From assembly GCA_903944725.1 (NCBI GenBank), contig CAJASX010000037.1:1-53755 (forward strand): a stretch of DNA of 53,755 bases, read 5' to 3'. Every line of letters begins with the position of its first letter. Positions within the stretch are counted from its first letter, which is position 1. Positions 47,205 to 53,755 of the stretch are shown piece after piece. Under the pieces are notes generated by a model. That model saw only the letters and a list, made by a program, of their open reading frames with translations. It searched no databases and was not told the DNA's origin. Both the position numbers and the translations under genes were made by a program. The stretch is from an uncultured beta proteobacterium. GTDB taxonomy: Bacteria; Pseudomonadota; Gammaproteobacteria; Burkholderiales; Burkholderiaceae.

Positions 47205-47762
47205 CTAATGATTTTTCAAATAATCTATTACCCAAATTGCATCGCTATCACTTGGAAAGATTGGATAGTGAACAGCCTCAATTAAGCCATGATTAACAAT
47301 TAAAGTAACTCGCTTTAATAAAGTCATTTCTTCCACAAGGAAGGTGGGCATATTAAGGGCTTTTTGAAATTCATAGTTCACATCACTGACTACAGGAAAT
47401 GGTAAATGTAGTCGATCGGCCATCTCTTTTTGGTATTCCATAGTTTGAACGCTCAAGCCAAGCACCTCGACACCAAGCGTCTGTAGCTCTTGGTAGTGAT
47501 CTCTAAATGAACAACTTTGTGGTGTACAGCCTCTTGCGCCAGGAATTTGATCCCACCCTTTGGGCAAAGCAACATTGGGCTGCCCTGTCATTGGATAGCA
47601 ATAAATGACTAGTCTACCTTTAATCTCACCAAGATTGATCGTCTTACCATTAGTGGCTTTTAATGAAATGTTAGGAAGTTTCATTCCTTGTAAATGATTG
47701 GTCGTGCCATCGTCTTTTGGAATAGGCAAGTCTGTTGGTAACAAATTGAAGTTGCTGGTCAT
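47205..47762 (-). CDS. BCP-like peroxiredoxin
   Basis: Thiol peroxidase of the AhpC/TSA-BCP group. The 185-residue protein has the segment GARGCTPQSCSFRDHYQEL, equivalent to the GCTxExCxFRD signature of BCP, giving the peroxidatic Cys in GCT and the resolving Cys in QSC. It also has VLGLSVQTMEYQKEMADRL and LPFPVVSDVNYEFQKAL. An N-terminal extension of about 25 residues has no signal peptide. A thioredoxin partner is not visible. Confidence 0.85.
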   Translation of the reverse strand: MTSNFNLLPTDLPIPKDDGTTNHLQGMKLPNISLKATNGKTINLGEIKGRLVIYCYPMTGQPNVALPKGWDQIPGARGCTPQSCSFRDHYQELQTLGVEVLGLSVQTMEYQKEMADRLHLPFPVVSDVNYEFQKALNMPTFLVEEMTLLKRVTLIVNHGLIEAVHYPIFPSDSDAIWVIDYLKNH

Positions 47763-48046
47763 TTCATGACACCCTTATTTTTCGTAAGTAGCTCAATTGT
47801 AGTATTTTTACTTGGCGCACCCAGTCCTAAAATTGCTAATAGCTAAGAGTCTCTTATGACAGAATCAACTGAGGTCAAGAATGCTTGACTTTACTCTTTA
47901 GCACTATGGCATTGGGCAATAGGGTTAAATTTGACTTGGTCTAAGGACAATAACCCTCAATAAATCGTTTATGTTTACAATTAATAAAGGCTATGTTGAA
48001 AATACATTTTGTTGCGTAATTTCACTTTTGAAATGAGTAATCTGGT

Positions 48047-48394
48047 ATGTCATTTTGCATTGAAGAACTAGGCAGCATTGACTTTTTGGTCGGGCAGTGG
48101 TGTCTTTTGCTAGCACCCCCTGAGATTAAGAAAGATCTTGATTACGATTATGAAATTGATGGCCAAGCAGTAATTATTTTTGAGGTTCGCCCGAGGTGGC
48201 GCGGAAAACCTGGTGAGTTAACTCGGAACCCATTTGTGAAATTTCGGTATATTAAGTCTGAGGCTCTGTGGCATATTTATTGGATGCGAGCCAGTGGAAA
48301 ATGGCAAGCCTATGAACCACATCCAATTTCAAAAGATCTTAAGAAAGCGTTGCAAATTATTGATGCCGATCAATATGGCTGTTTCTTTGGTTAA
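48047..48394 (+). CDS. DUF3024-family protein
   Basis: The 115-residue protein has FEVRPRWRGKPGELTRNPFV, KFRYIKSEALWHIYWMRASG and KWQAYEPHP, matching the DUF3024 pattern (PxW, IYWxRA, KWxxYxP). Function is unknown. It starts with AATCTGGT upstream, no strong Shine-Dalgarno. The stop is followed by about 150 empty bases before the convergent hydrolase gene. Confidence 0.75.
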   Translation: MSFCIEELGSIDFLVGQWCLLLAPPEIKKDLDYDYEIDGQAVIIFEVRPRWRGKPGELTRNPFVKFRYIKSEALWHIYWMRASGKWQAYEPHPISKDLKKALQIIDADQYGCFFG

Positions 48395-48542
48395 GGGTAA
48401 TTATGCTAAATTTTCTTAAGCTATCAAAATATTAAAACAAGCAATGCTTAAACTCTAATGCGAAAAAAGTGGTGAATAGCCTAACAAGTGAGCCATTCAT
48501 ATTTTTGATGATCTGGAGCAGAACTGGTCAGAGCAGATTATG

Positions 48543-49376
48543 CTAGCTCTTTAGGAAATTAAGTAGTCCCGCATTAAATTCTTCTGCATGGGAGAGATTG
48601 AAGCCGTGCGGACCATCTTTAATGAGCACAACCTGACTATCAGGAATTATCTGGTGTGTAAGCTTTCCACTTTTCTCAAATGGAACGATCGAATCTGAAT
48701 CGCCATGAATAATCAAAGTAGGCAATTTAAATTTGGCTAGATCTTGGCGAAAATCAGTGGTTGAAAATGCATGAATACAATCTAGCGTGCCCTTGGGCGA
48801 GGCAAAGCTGGCAATATTGTGTGCGTATTTTCTTTGTGCCTCACTAACCATTAACTTTCCTTTAGTACTAAAAAATCCAGTAGTAAATTCATCTAAGAAA
48901 GCAATTCGATCTGTAATTGCAGCTTTTTTAAAACCTGCAATTGTTTGATCATCCAATGCACCATCCGGATTGTTCGGACCCTTATGCAAAAACGGAGGAA
49001 CAGCACCCGCAAATACCGCTTTGGCAATACGCTCTGCTCCATAAGTGCTAACATAGCGCGCTACTTCACCGCCCCCCATTGAGAAGCCAACAAGCGTCAC
49101 CTCCTTTAAATCCAAATGATTTAGTAGCTGATTAAGGTCTGAAGCAAAAGTGTCATATTCATAGCCATTCCATGGCTGACTTGACCAACCGAAACCCCTT
49201 CGATCATAAGTAATGACGCGAAACCCCGCATTCACTAATGGCCCTATCTGAGCCTCCCACGACCTACCACTAAGAGGCCAACCATGAATAAGAACTACTG
49301 GCTTACCTGACCCATGGTCTTCGTAATAAATCTCTACCTTTTGTTTTCCGTCCATTCCTACGTCTAACATTGGCAT
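48543..49376 (-). CDS. Alpha/beta hydrolase, cofactor-free haloperoxidase/arylesterase-like
   Basis: The 277-residue protein has the oxyanion motif VVLIHGWPLSGRSWE, the nucleophile elbow GFSMGGGEVARY, the Asp in IIHGDSDSIVP and the His in DGPHGFNLSH, so the triad is complete. GFSMGGGE and YDRRGFGWSSQP are typical of non-heme chloroperoxidases, which act as esterases with perhydrolase activity. No signal peptide is seen. The ATG is preceded by GGAGAC. Confidence 0.9.
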   Translation of the reverse strand: MPMLDVGMDGKQKVEIYYEDHGSGKPVVLIHGWPLSGRSWEAQIGPLVNAGFRVITYDRRGFGWSSQPWNGYEYDTFASDLNQLLNHLDLKEVTLVGFSMGGGEVARYVSTYGAERIAKAVFAGAVPPFLHKGPNNPDGALDDQTIAGFKKAAITDRIAFLDEFTTGFFSTKGKLMVSEAQRKYAHNIASFASPKGTLDCIHAFSTTDFRQDLAKFKLPTLIIHGDSDSIVPFEKSGKLTHQIIPDSQVVLIKDGPHGFNLSHAEEFNAGLLNFLKS

Positions 49377-49537
49377 AGCAGTCTCCTAAGATAATTTTAA
49401 ATGTTGCCAAGAACTTGGGGGCTACACATTTTATTTCATAAAGAAAAGTTTAGCCATACTAAAAGAAATGTAATTAGTCCTTTTTTAAGTGGAAGCCATC
49501 ATTTTTAGCATTGGCACTTTGCCTATACAAAGCGGAT

Positions 49538-49822
49538 TTACTGTTTCCTAGGGCACATTCTTGATGTATGCAATACACGGAATATTTCTACATTCCCATC
49601 TTTAATTCGGTATGGAACGATATACGGAAATCTATCAATCACTAATTCTCTTGTTCCGGCGACCCTACCAGCCCTCCCTAGCTCAGGAAATTGTGCTAAT
49701 TTATTAACACTTTCAACCGAATGAACAAAGAATTCTATAGCCACTTTTGGGTTTTCATCTGCAAGGTACTCTGTGGCGTCATTTAGATTTTTGGCGGCAT
49801 TACGTAACCACTTAACCCGCAT
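49538..49822 (-). CDS. RelE/ParE-family toxin
   Basis: The 94-residue protein begins VKWLRNAAKNLNDATEYLAD and has ELGRAGRVAGTRELVIDRFP and IVPYRIKDGNVEIFRVLHTS, the standard ParE/RelE fold. It overlaps the antitoxin gene by 11 bases. ParE toxins inhibit gyrase, whereas RelE toxins cut mRNA at the ribosome; the sequence leans to the ParE group, but this is not certain. Confidence 0.9.
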   Translation of the reverse strand: MRVKWLRNAAKNLNDATEYLADENPKVAIEFFVHSVESVNKLAQFPELGRAGRVAGTRELVIDRFPYIVPYRIKDGNVEIFRVLHTSRMCPRKQ

Positions 49823-50048
49823 ACTTTTTCACTAACTTAGCAAACTCTTTATCTGAATTAAAGTCTTGGTTATCGGCCTCTTTTAATGCGGCTTTAATTT
49901 CTTTAACCTGCCAAGCTTCAACTTCTAAATAACGCTCTATAGCCTCTGAAGCCAAAAAAGATTTTGTGCGTTGAGTTGCTTTTGCTAACTTATCTAGCAT
50001 TACCTTTGTTTTGTTGCTAACCCGTAAAGTTAAAACAGAAGTTTCCAT
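49812..50048 (-). CDS. Ribbon-helix-helix antitoxin
   Basis: The 78-residue protein has a RHH DNA-binding front (SVLTLRVSNKTKVMLDKLAK, then ATQRTKSFLASEAIERYL) and an acidic tail (KEADNQDFNSDKEFAKLVKK) that would wrap the toxin. I start at METSVLT; a longer frame to 50105 adds a non-homologous leader. It precedes and overlaps the ParE-like toxin gene, and the pair should be self-regulated from the A/T-rich region just upstream. Confidence 0.87.
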   Translation of the reverse strand: METSVLTLRVSNKTKVMLDKLAKATQRTKSFLASEAIERYLEVEAWQVKEIKAALKEADNQDFNSDKEFAKLVKKYAG

Positions 50049-50114
50049 TATGTTCTCACTTAAGAATACTTTGTATACATTATATTTTAACACGGCTAAA
50101 GGCACAAAAGAAAA

Positions 50115-50135
50115 TGCCCCGCACGAAGCAGGTCA
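50115..50135 (-). terminator. Probable terminator after the exported hydrolase gene
   Basis: On the minus strand CCTGC and GCGGG (with one G-U pair) close a TTCGT loop and are followed by GCATTTTCTTTT. It lies between repeat copy A and the toxin-antitoxin genes. Confidence 0.55.
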
Positions 50136-50146
50136 TTATTTGTGTT

Positions 50147-50196
50147 TGGTGGCTCGGGGCGGAATCGACTAGGGCTGAGGACATTAGGCCCTAGTC
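50147..50196 (-). repeat. tRNA 3'-end-like repeat, copy A
   Basis: On the minus strand this reads a perfect nine-pair hairpin GACTAGGGC/GCCCTAGTC, running straight into TCGATTCCGCCCCGAGCCACCA, here described as TCGATTCCGCC then CCGAGCCACCA, which matches the T-loop-to-CCA end of a tRNA (most like Phe). No tRNA body precedes it. It matches copy C for about 29 bases closely and for about 48 bases loosely. It lies after the stop of the hydrolase at 50224. Confidence 0.75.
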
Positions 50197-50223
50197 GAAA
50201 TAAGTACTTATAAAGAATATTAG

Positions 50224-51360
50224 CTACCAAACCACATAGTCGTCAACGGCATATAACTTACATTTAGCGCTTGCTTTCTTTTCACACCTACTTAAGGCGC
50301 TCACCAAGGGATCATCACCTCCATACTCCCATCCATAATTCTTGGTTTCACTAATAGCAAATGCCCGTGGAAAGGGTTTTTCTAAAAACAAGCTGTACGC
50401 TTTCCTCATCGAATCGGTTAAAAAGGGAATTTTTTCAACCTCTCCAATTTCAGCAAATTGAGTTTTAGATGGAGCAGCCGTGCGCGGTAAAGGCCGAAAC
50501 TGAGGGTTAACAACCTCAGAAGACATGCCAATAGACTCAAGAAACTTTGTAAGATACGGCTCCCAAATTGCTCTACCATCATTGCTTGTAAATAATAGAT
50601 GTGAATCACTGCCAAAAGTTCCATAGGCCACGAATTGAGACTTAGGATTTCCTACCCTGTAATGCTCAAAGATGGCGTCTGAGGTCTGCCTGGGAAAAAA
50701 GGAGTCGTTGTCTCCATAGAACCATATTGTTGGGACTTTAGTTTCCTTGCCAAAATCCTCGGCAGTGCGATATAGGTCTGACTGCCAACCGCCACAACTT
50801 TCATTTTTTAAGCCGCCAGCAAAATTTACTAGGCCTTTAACTGATTTGTCTGGCTTGCTGGCGCCATAAGCCAGGGTTGTCCAACCACCATGAGATTGAC
50901 CAACTACTAATGTCTGGACTTTATCTACATAAGGAAGTCCATGAGCATATTCAATTACAGGCTGAATATCTTCGGCTTGAAGTAAGCCATTTGCTTTCAT
51001 TGAGCAAGAGCCGTCTGAATAATTTCCGCCTGATTTTGAAAATCCTTGGCGCATTGGAACAAAAACTACATAGTTCCGCTCTAAGAAATATCTTATTGGC
51101 GATAGAGGTCTATAGCGATTCTGAAAGTGTGAATTTCCAAAGCTTTTCCCATGATTAATAATTACCAATGGAAAAGGGCCATCCCCATTAGGTTTAAATA
51201 TTGTTGTTTCCAGAGAGATCGAGCCAATCAACAATTTTTTTGGGACAAAAATTATCTCTTCATTCAATTGGGTTGCCGCCAACAACTTAAGAGAAAAGAG
51301 TGTGGTCAGTAGACAAAAAATTAGTCGAATCATTTCAATGATTTTGCTTGAATTGCCCAT
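50224..51360 (-). CDS. Exported alpha/beta hydrolase (dienelactone hydrolase-like)
   Basis: The 378-residue protein has an N-terminal hydrophobic segment (IRLIFCLLTTLFSLKLLAAT) that looks like a signal peptide, then an alpha/beta hydrolase core: VIINHGKSFG, VFVPMRQGFSKS, nucleophile Ser in VVGQSHGGWTTLA, Asp in FYGDNDSFFP and His in GSDSHLLF. A C-terminal extension of about 110 residues has three Cys and no clear family. The substrate is unknown. I start at the ATG at 51360; an ATG at 51333, directly before the hydrophobic segment, is also plausible, and a TTG at 51369 is not. Confidence 0.8.
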   Translation of the reverse strand: MGNSSKIIEMIRLIFCLLTTLFSLKLLAATQLNEEIIFVPKKLLIGSISLETTIFKPNGDGPFPLVIINHGKSFGNSHFQNRYRPLSPIRYFLERNYVVFVPMRQGFSKSGGNYSDGSCSMKANGLLQAEDIQPVIEYAHGLPYVDKVQTLVVGQSHGGWTTLAYGASKPDKSVKGLVNFAGGLKNESCGGWQSDLYRTAEDFGKETKVPTIWFYGDNDSFFPRQTSDAIFEHYRVGNPKSQFVAYGTFGSDSHLLFTSNDGRAIWEPYLTKFLESIGMSSEVVNPQFRPLPRTAAPSKTQFAEIGEVEKIPFLTDSMRKAYSLFLEKPFPRAFAISETKNYGWEYGGDDPLVSALSRCEKKASAKCKLYAVDDYVVW

Positions 51361-51395
51361 TATTAACAAAAGTTGCCTGTCACCCTAAAAACTAA

Positions 51396-51417
51396 AAAAC
51401 CACCCGAAGGTGGTTTT
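51396..51417. terminator. Intrinsic terminator
   Basis: AAAACCACC and GGTGGTTTT form a perfect nine-pair stem with a CGAA loop and A/T tracts on both sides. On the minus strand it ends transcription coming from the Tat-exported protein gene, before the hydrolase gene. Confidence 0.88.
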
Positions 51418-51425
51418 GGTGTTTC

Positions 51426-51467
51426 TTGTTGGCCCAGGCCAATCGACCAGGGCCAATGATGCCTATC
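51426..51467 (-). repeat. tRNA 3'-end-like repeat, copy B (degenerate)
   Basis: On the minus strand GGCATCATTGGCCCTGGTCG, then ATTGGCCTGGGCCAACAA. It matches copy C through GGCCCTGGTCGATT but the CCGCCCC block is changed to GGCCT. GGCCC and GGGCC can still pair around it, as in copy C. It lies between a stop codon and the terminator at 51396. Confidence 0.55.
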
Positions 51468-51613
51468 CGCCTAGTGCTGATACACCACTTCATTATTTCT
51501 GCACACCACTGGGGCAAAACCCCTAAAATCTGGCAGATGATGCCTTTCACAATTCAAGCTCTTTTCTTTTTTTTGATATTTTGAAGGAATCTGAGAGTGG
51601 AATCAACCGACAG

Positions 51614-52195
51614 TTAAGAGAAAGACTCTACTTTTCCATCCAAAGACATAAGACCCAATTCTGCAGTTAATGTGGGCTGTCGAACCTTTAATTGCTTCTT
51701 AAATTCCAGCAACGCTGCCTTGTGAGTTTCGGTTTCTTTTGCGGGAGTCGCTACTGCTCCCTTGCCATATGCAATTTCAGCTGCGCCGCAATCGCGATGA
51801 TTAATTACGATTACTTTATTAATGCTATGCAGACCTTTTGAAGCGTCTAGATTTTGCCAAAAGGTTTCGTGCCAAGCCTTAAAAGCTGGCGCAACAACCC
51901 CTATAGATCCTCCGGCTATCGTAAATGAGCTGTACTTTCCCCCGAGACCCCTATCATTTTCCCTTTTGTTCACTGGATTTTGAAAGCGAGGATCAATACA
52001 AGAAAGCAGCATGGCATCATACTTTCCCGATGCAGCAAAGGCTGTGCCTGGGCCTATAAGCATTCCAAGACTACCTATGCCAGCAATTCCACCGGCTAAT
52101 CGTAAAAAATCTCGTCTCGTCTTTTTAGGATCGAGCAAATCCATGCAACAACTACAAGAAAATGGTGATTCATTTAAATGATGATGCAATTGCAT
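51614..52195 (-). CDS. Tat-exported beta-carbonic-anhydrase-like protein
   Basis: The 193-residue protein has a twin-arginine motif (TRRDFLRLAGG, residues 26-36) after an unusual n-region with HHH and CSCC, and a cleavage-like site TAFA-AS near residue 54. The mature part keeps the beta-CA metal and dyad motifs: Cys66, Asp68 and Arg70 in LLSCIDPRF, then His133 and Cys136 in INHRDCGAAE. The C-terminal MSLDGKVESFS ends normally. It would act in the periplasm; whether it hydrates CO2 is not certain. It stands apart from the cytosolic enzyme at 28788. Confidence 0.8.
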   Translation of the reverse strand: MQLHHHLNESPFSCSCCMDLLDPKKTRRDFLRLAGGIAGIGSLGMLIGPGTAFAASGKYDAMLLSCIDPRFQNPVNKRENDRGLGGKYSSFTIAGGSIGVVAPAFKAWHETFWQNLDASKGLHSINKVIVINHRDCGAAEIAYGKGAVATPAKETETHKAALLEFKKQLKVRQPTLTAELGLMSLDGKVESFS

Positions 52196-52578
52196 AAAAC
52201 CTCCTAGGATTTATTTTGGATCTTTTGAGCCAGGTAAATAAGCGGAATTTTGCTTATTTTTGATTTATATCATATTTTTAAGAAAATTATTGACTGAGAA
52301 ACAATAGATAGCATTTTTGACAAATTAGTTGTGTTGATGTTAATTTGCTTCCAAAACTGGCCCGCCCTTTGCTGCAAATGATGATCTGCCTAAAAGAAGA
52401 GATTGCCTACGACTGTCAGTCTGTATTGAGCAGATGCTAGGTCAATATTTGATGCAAATTAACAGCTTTTAACTCTATTTACAGTTTTTCTTGTTCATTA
52501 AATAAGATAGGCATGACATTCTTGTATCGGCTGCCACTATTGCTTTATTGATGATGACTTTGAAACGACATCAATATC
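52196..52578. other. Gene-free stretch with one inverted repeat
   Basis: About 380 bases without a supportable gene. AAATAAGC (52236-52243) and GCTTATTT (52252-52259) form a perfect eight-base inverted repeat followed by T residues, near the start of the Tat-exported protein gene; it could be an operator or a plus-strand terminator. The rest is AT-rich, and I see no RNA gene in it. Confidence 0.5.
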
Positions 52579-53385
52579 TTATTTGGATATATTCTTCAAA
52601 CTTTCTAAGGTAATCATGAACGGAATAGGCTTAAGCCTTTCTGACCCTTCATACGGATTACTAAACAAGACAGCAATACCCAAGGCAATCCAGATACTCA
52701 AGCAATAAAGGATTAAGGCGGTAATTCCCGTCTTTATGTTATGCCGATGGACTGCAGCCACGCTTATAACGGAAATCAGACCCAAAAAAATGGCCAAGAT
52801 CCATTTTCCATCGGTGCTACCCACATAACCCAAGGACAATCTTTGTCTGCGGGCAGCTCGTAAATCATTTAGAGCGCCAATAAATACACTACTCATTGCT
52901 GAATCTATACAAGGAAGGCTCTTACCTGATGATTGACCGCAGGCAGCGACACCCTGCCAGATACTGAGCTCGATACTATCGATCGATGCTTGCGCCTTTG
53001 GACTAGGAGATTTATTTATTGAATCAGCCCACTCCTCGTTAAGAACGGCGTCTAAGTACGTTTGTACGGAGAGCTTGATATTTTTTTGTAGCTCTGGAGT
53101 GCCAACAGGAATATTTAAAATGCGGGTGATTGCTACAGACTCATTGATGAGCGCTGTTCTTGCATAAGAATAATTCTGCCATGCATCTGAAGACATAAAG
53201 CCCATTAAAAATGCAAACATGACTGCTGGCAAAGCTGCAAATGGTGGTACAAGCGGGACTTCAATGAGGTGATTGAATAATGTAGTCTTATAGACTAGAT
53301 AATAAGAAAGTAGCCCCATTCCAAGGCTCCATAAAAACATGGTAATCAGGGGGGCTAATTGCCCATTAAAAGACTCAAAAGGCAT
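52579..53385 (-). CDS. DUF4239 (bestrophin-like) membrane protein
   Basis: The 268-residue protein has two N-terminal hydrophobic segments, a long soluble helical middle (ALINESVAITRILNIPVGTP; YLDAVLNEEWADSINKSPSP) with LNDLRAARRQRLSLG, and two C-terminal hydrophobic segments. This layout matches DUF4239. I start at MPFESFNGQ, supported by AAGGA ten bases upstream, rather than an ATG twelve codons earlier. Function is unknown. Confidence 0.8.
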   Translation of the reverse strand: MPFESFNGQLAPLITMFLWSLGMGLLSYYLVYKTTLFNHLIEVPLVPPFAALPAVMFAFLMGFMSSDAWQNYSYARTALINESVAITRILNIPVGTPELQKNIKLSVQTYLDAVLNEEWADSINKSPSPKAQASIDSIELSIWQGVAACGQSSGKSLPCIDSAMSSVFIGALNDLRAARRQRLSLGYVGSTDGKWILAIFLGLISVISVAAVHRHNIKTGITALILYCLSIWIALGIAVLFSNPYEGSERLKPIPFMITLESLKNISK

Positions 53386-53509
53386 GTGGCTCGTATCCTT
53401 AAAAATATTCCAATTACACATCTAATACTAATTACTCTTAGGCTCTAATCAATGCCTACAAATAATACCTACGTTGAAACAGAATGGCCACCAGACCAAA
53501 AGAAAATAT

Positions 53510-53522
53510 CCCAACAAGTGGG
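53510..53522 (-). terminator. Weak hairpin with T tract after the right-edge gene
   Basis: CCCA and TGGG pair around five bases. On the minus strand ATATTTTCTTTT follows. The stem is short, but its position after repeat copy C repeats the order seen after copies A and B. Confidence 0.35.
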
Positions 53523-53535
53523 CTAGAGAGATTTT

Positions 53536-53580
53536 TGGTGGCCCGGGGCGGAATCGACCAGGGCCTAGGATGCCTGGCTC
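53536..53580 (-). repeat. tRNA 3'-end-like repeat, copy C
   Basis: On the minus strand it begins at the stop codon of the right-edge gene: GAGCCAGGCATCCTAGGCCC, then TGGTCGATTCCGCC, then CCGGGCCACCA. The last 22 bases match the T-loop-to-CCA end expected of a tRNA-Phe whose acceptor starts GGCCCGG. It has the same orientation as copies A and B. GGCCC and GGGCC can pair across it. Confidence 0.75.
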
Positions 53581-53755
53581 TATTTATTGTCGCCCGCTGG
53601 CTCAGGCAATGCGGTAAATAGCAATGTAAACATGATGATGACAACGAAACGAAAGGCTGCCCCAATACCATTCCACTGCTCGGATTGCCACATACAAAAC
53701 CATTCGCCACCAATAACAATAAAACCAAAGAACCACAGTAAAAAACCAAGCAAAC
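53580..53755 (-). CDS. Membrane protein, C-terminal part only
   Basis: The last 58 codons of a gene that enters from the right edge. The product has two hydrophobic segments: LLWFFGFIVIGGEWFCMW and FRFVVIIMFTLLFTALPEP, ending AGDNK. Frame choice: this reading has the composition of a membrane protein and ends at a stop just at repeat copy C, whereas the overlapping longer frame at 53456-53749 reads through the repeat. The family is not recognised. Confidence 0.6.
   Translation of the reverse strand, partial: LLGFLLWFFGFIVIGGEWFCMWQSEQWNGIGAAFRFVVIIMFTLLFTALPEPAGDNK

Noticed and set aside
50147..50196. Complete tRNA gene at repeat copy A
   Set aside because: Only the T-loop-to-CCA part matches; there is no D-arm or anticodon arm, and the preceding hairpin is not a tRNA anticodon stem-loop.
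53456..53749. 97-residue minus-strand frame at the right edge
   Set aside because: It reads through repeat copy C and conflicts with a frame whose product is a clear membrane protein ending at 53580.

Overview
The window looks like the chromosome of a small-genome, moderately AT-rich betaproteobacterium of the Burkholderiaceae, most like Polynucleobacter. The evidence is gene order and protein character: slt beside an NDUFA9-like gene, a SAH riboswitch-controlled ahcY-metF pair next to metK, a metX-metW pair, SlmA, a one-cysteine DksA, gatCAB divergent from mreBCD-mrdA-rodA, and duplicated LpxL-type acyltransferases. The genus is an inference. No complete tRNA, rRNA, insertion sequence, integrase or CRISPR array is visible.

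Left part (1-33 kb) is housekeeping DNA. At 1-6.5 kb are peptidoglycan turnover (slt), folate salvage and the activated-methyl cycle (metF, ahcY, metK); ahcY sits behind a well-formed SAH riboswitch and metK behind a structured leader that resembles SAM-II. At 6.7-10.9 kb are two lipid A late acyltransferase genes, dapF, pyrE and xth. From 22.2 kb down to 10.9 kb a long minus-strand run reads gatC, gatA, gatB, DUF484, xerC, a CobW GTPase, dksA, argB, slmA, metX, metW, ampG. At 22.3-27.9 kb the rod-shape operon mreB-mreC-mreD-mrdA-rodA runs the other way and ends at a strong bidirectional terminator shared with the HU gene. At 28-33 kb are beta-carbonic anhydrase, a third LpxL-like gene, a broken metallophosphoesterase, an RluF-like pseudouridine synthase and prfC.

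Right part (33-53.7 kb) is accessory: single genes and short pairs, many encoding small envelope or stress proteins. It holds an EamA exporter with a GMC oxidoreductase, crcB, a haloacid dehalogenase, an orphan ModA, a SemiSWEET, a two-gene glycosyltransferase cassette (TPR-SPINDLY plus GT4), a DSD1-like PLP enzyme with RidA, a peroxiredoxin, two alpha/beta hydrolases, a ParE/RHH toxin-antitoxin pair and a Tat-exported beta-carbonic-anhydrase-like protein. Three same-orientation copies of a repeat whose core matches the 3' end of a tRNA (probably tRNA-Phe) lie at 50.15, 51.43 and 53.54 kb. They suggest either serial integration scars or a 3'-UTR repeat family.

The most unusual points are: prfC, whose conserved frame has no ATG/GTG/TTG and appears to start at ATC just after a promoter and a perfect inverted repeat; the DSD1-like gene, whose conserved N-terminus appears to start at ATT behind a good Shine-Dalgarno; the metK leader with mutually exclusive stems; and the tRNA-tail repeats. 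Assignments rest on motifs and remembered family features, not on database searches.
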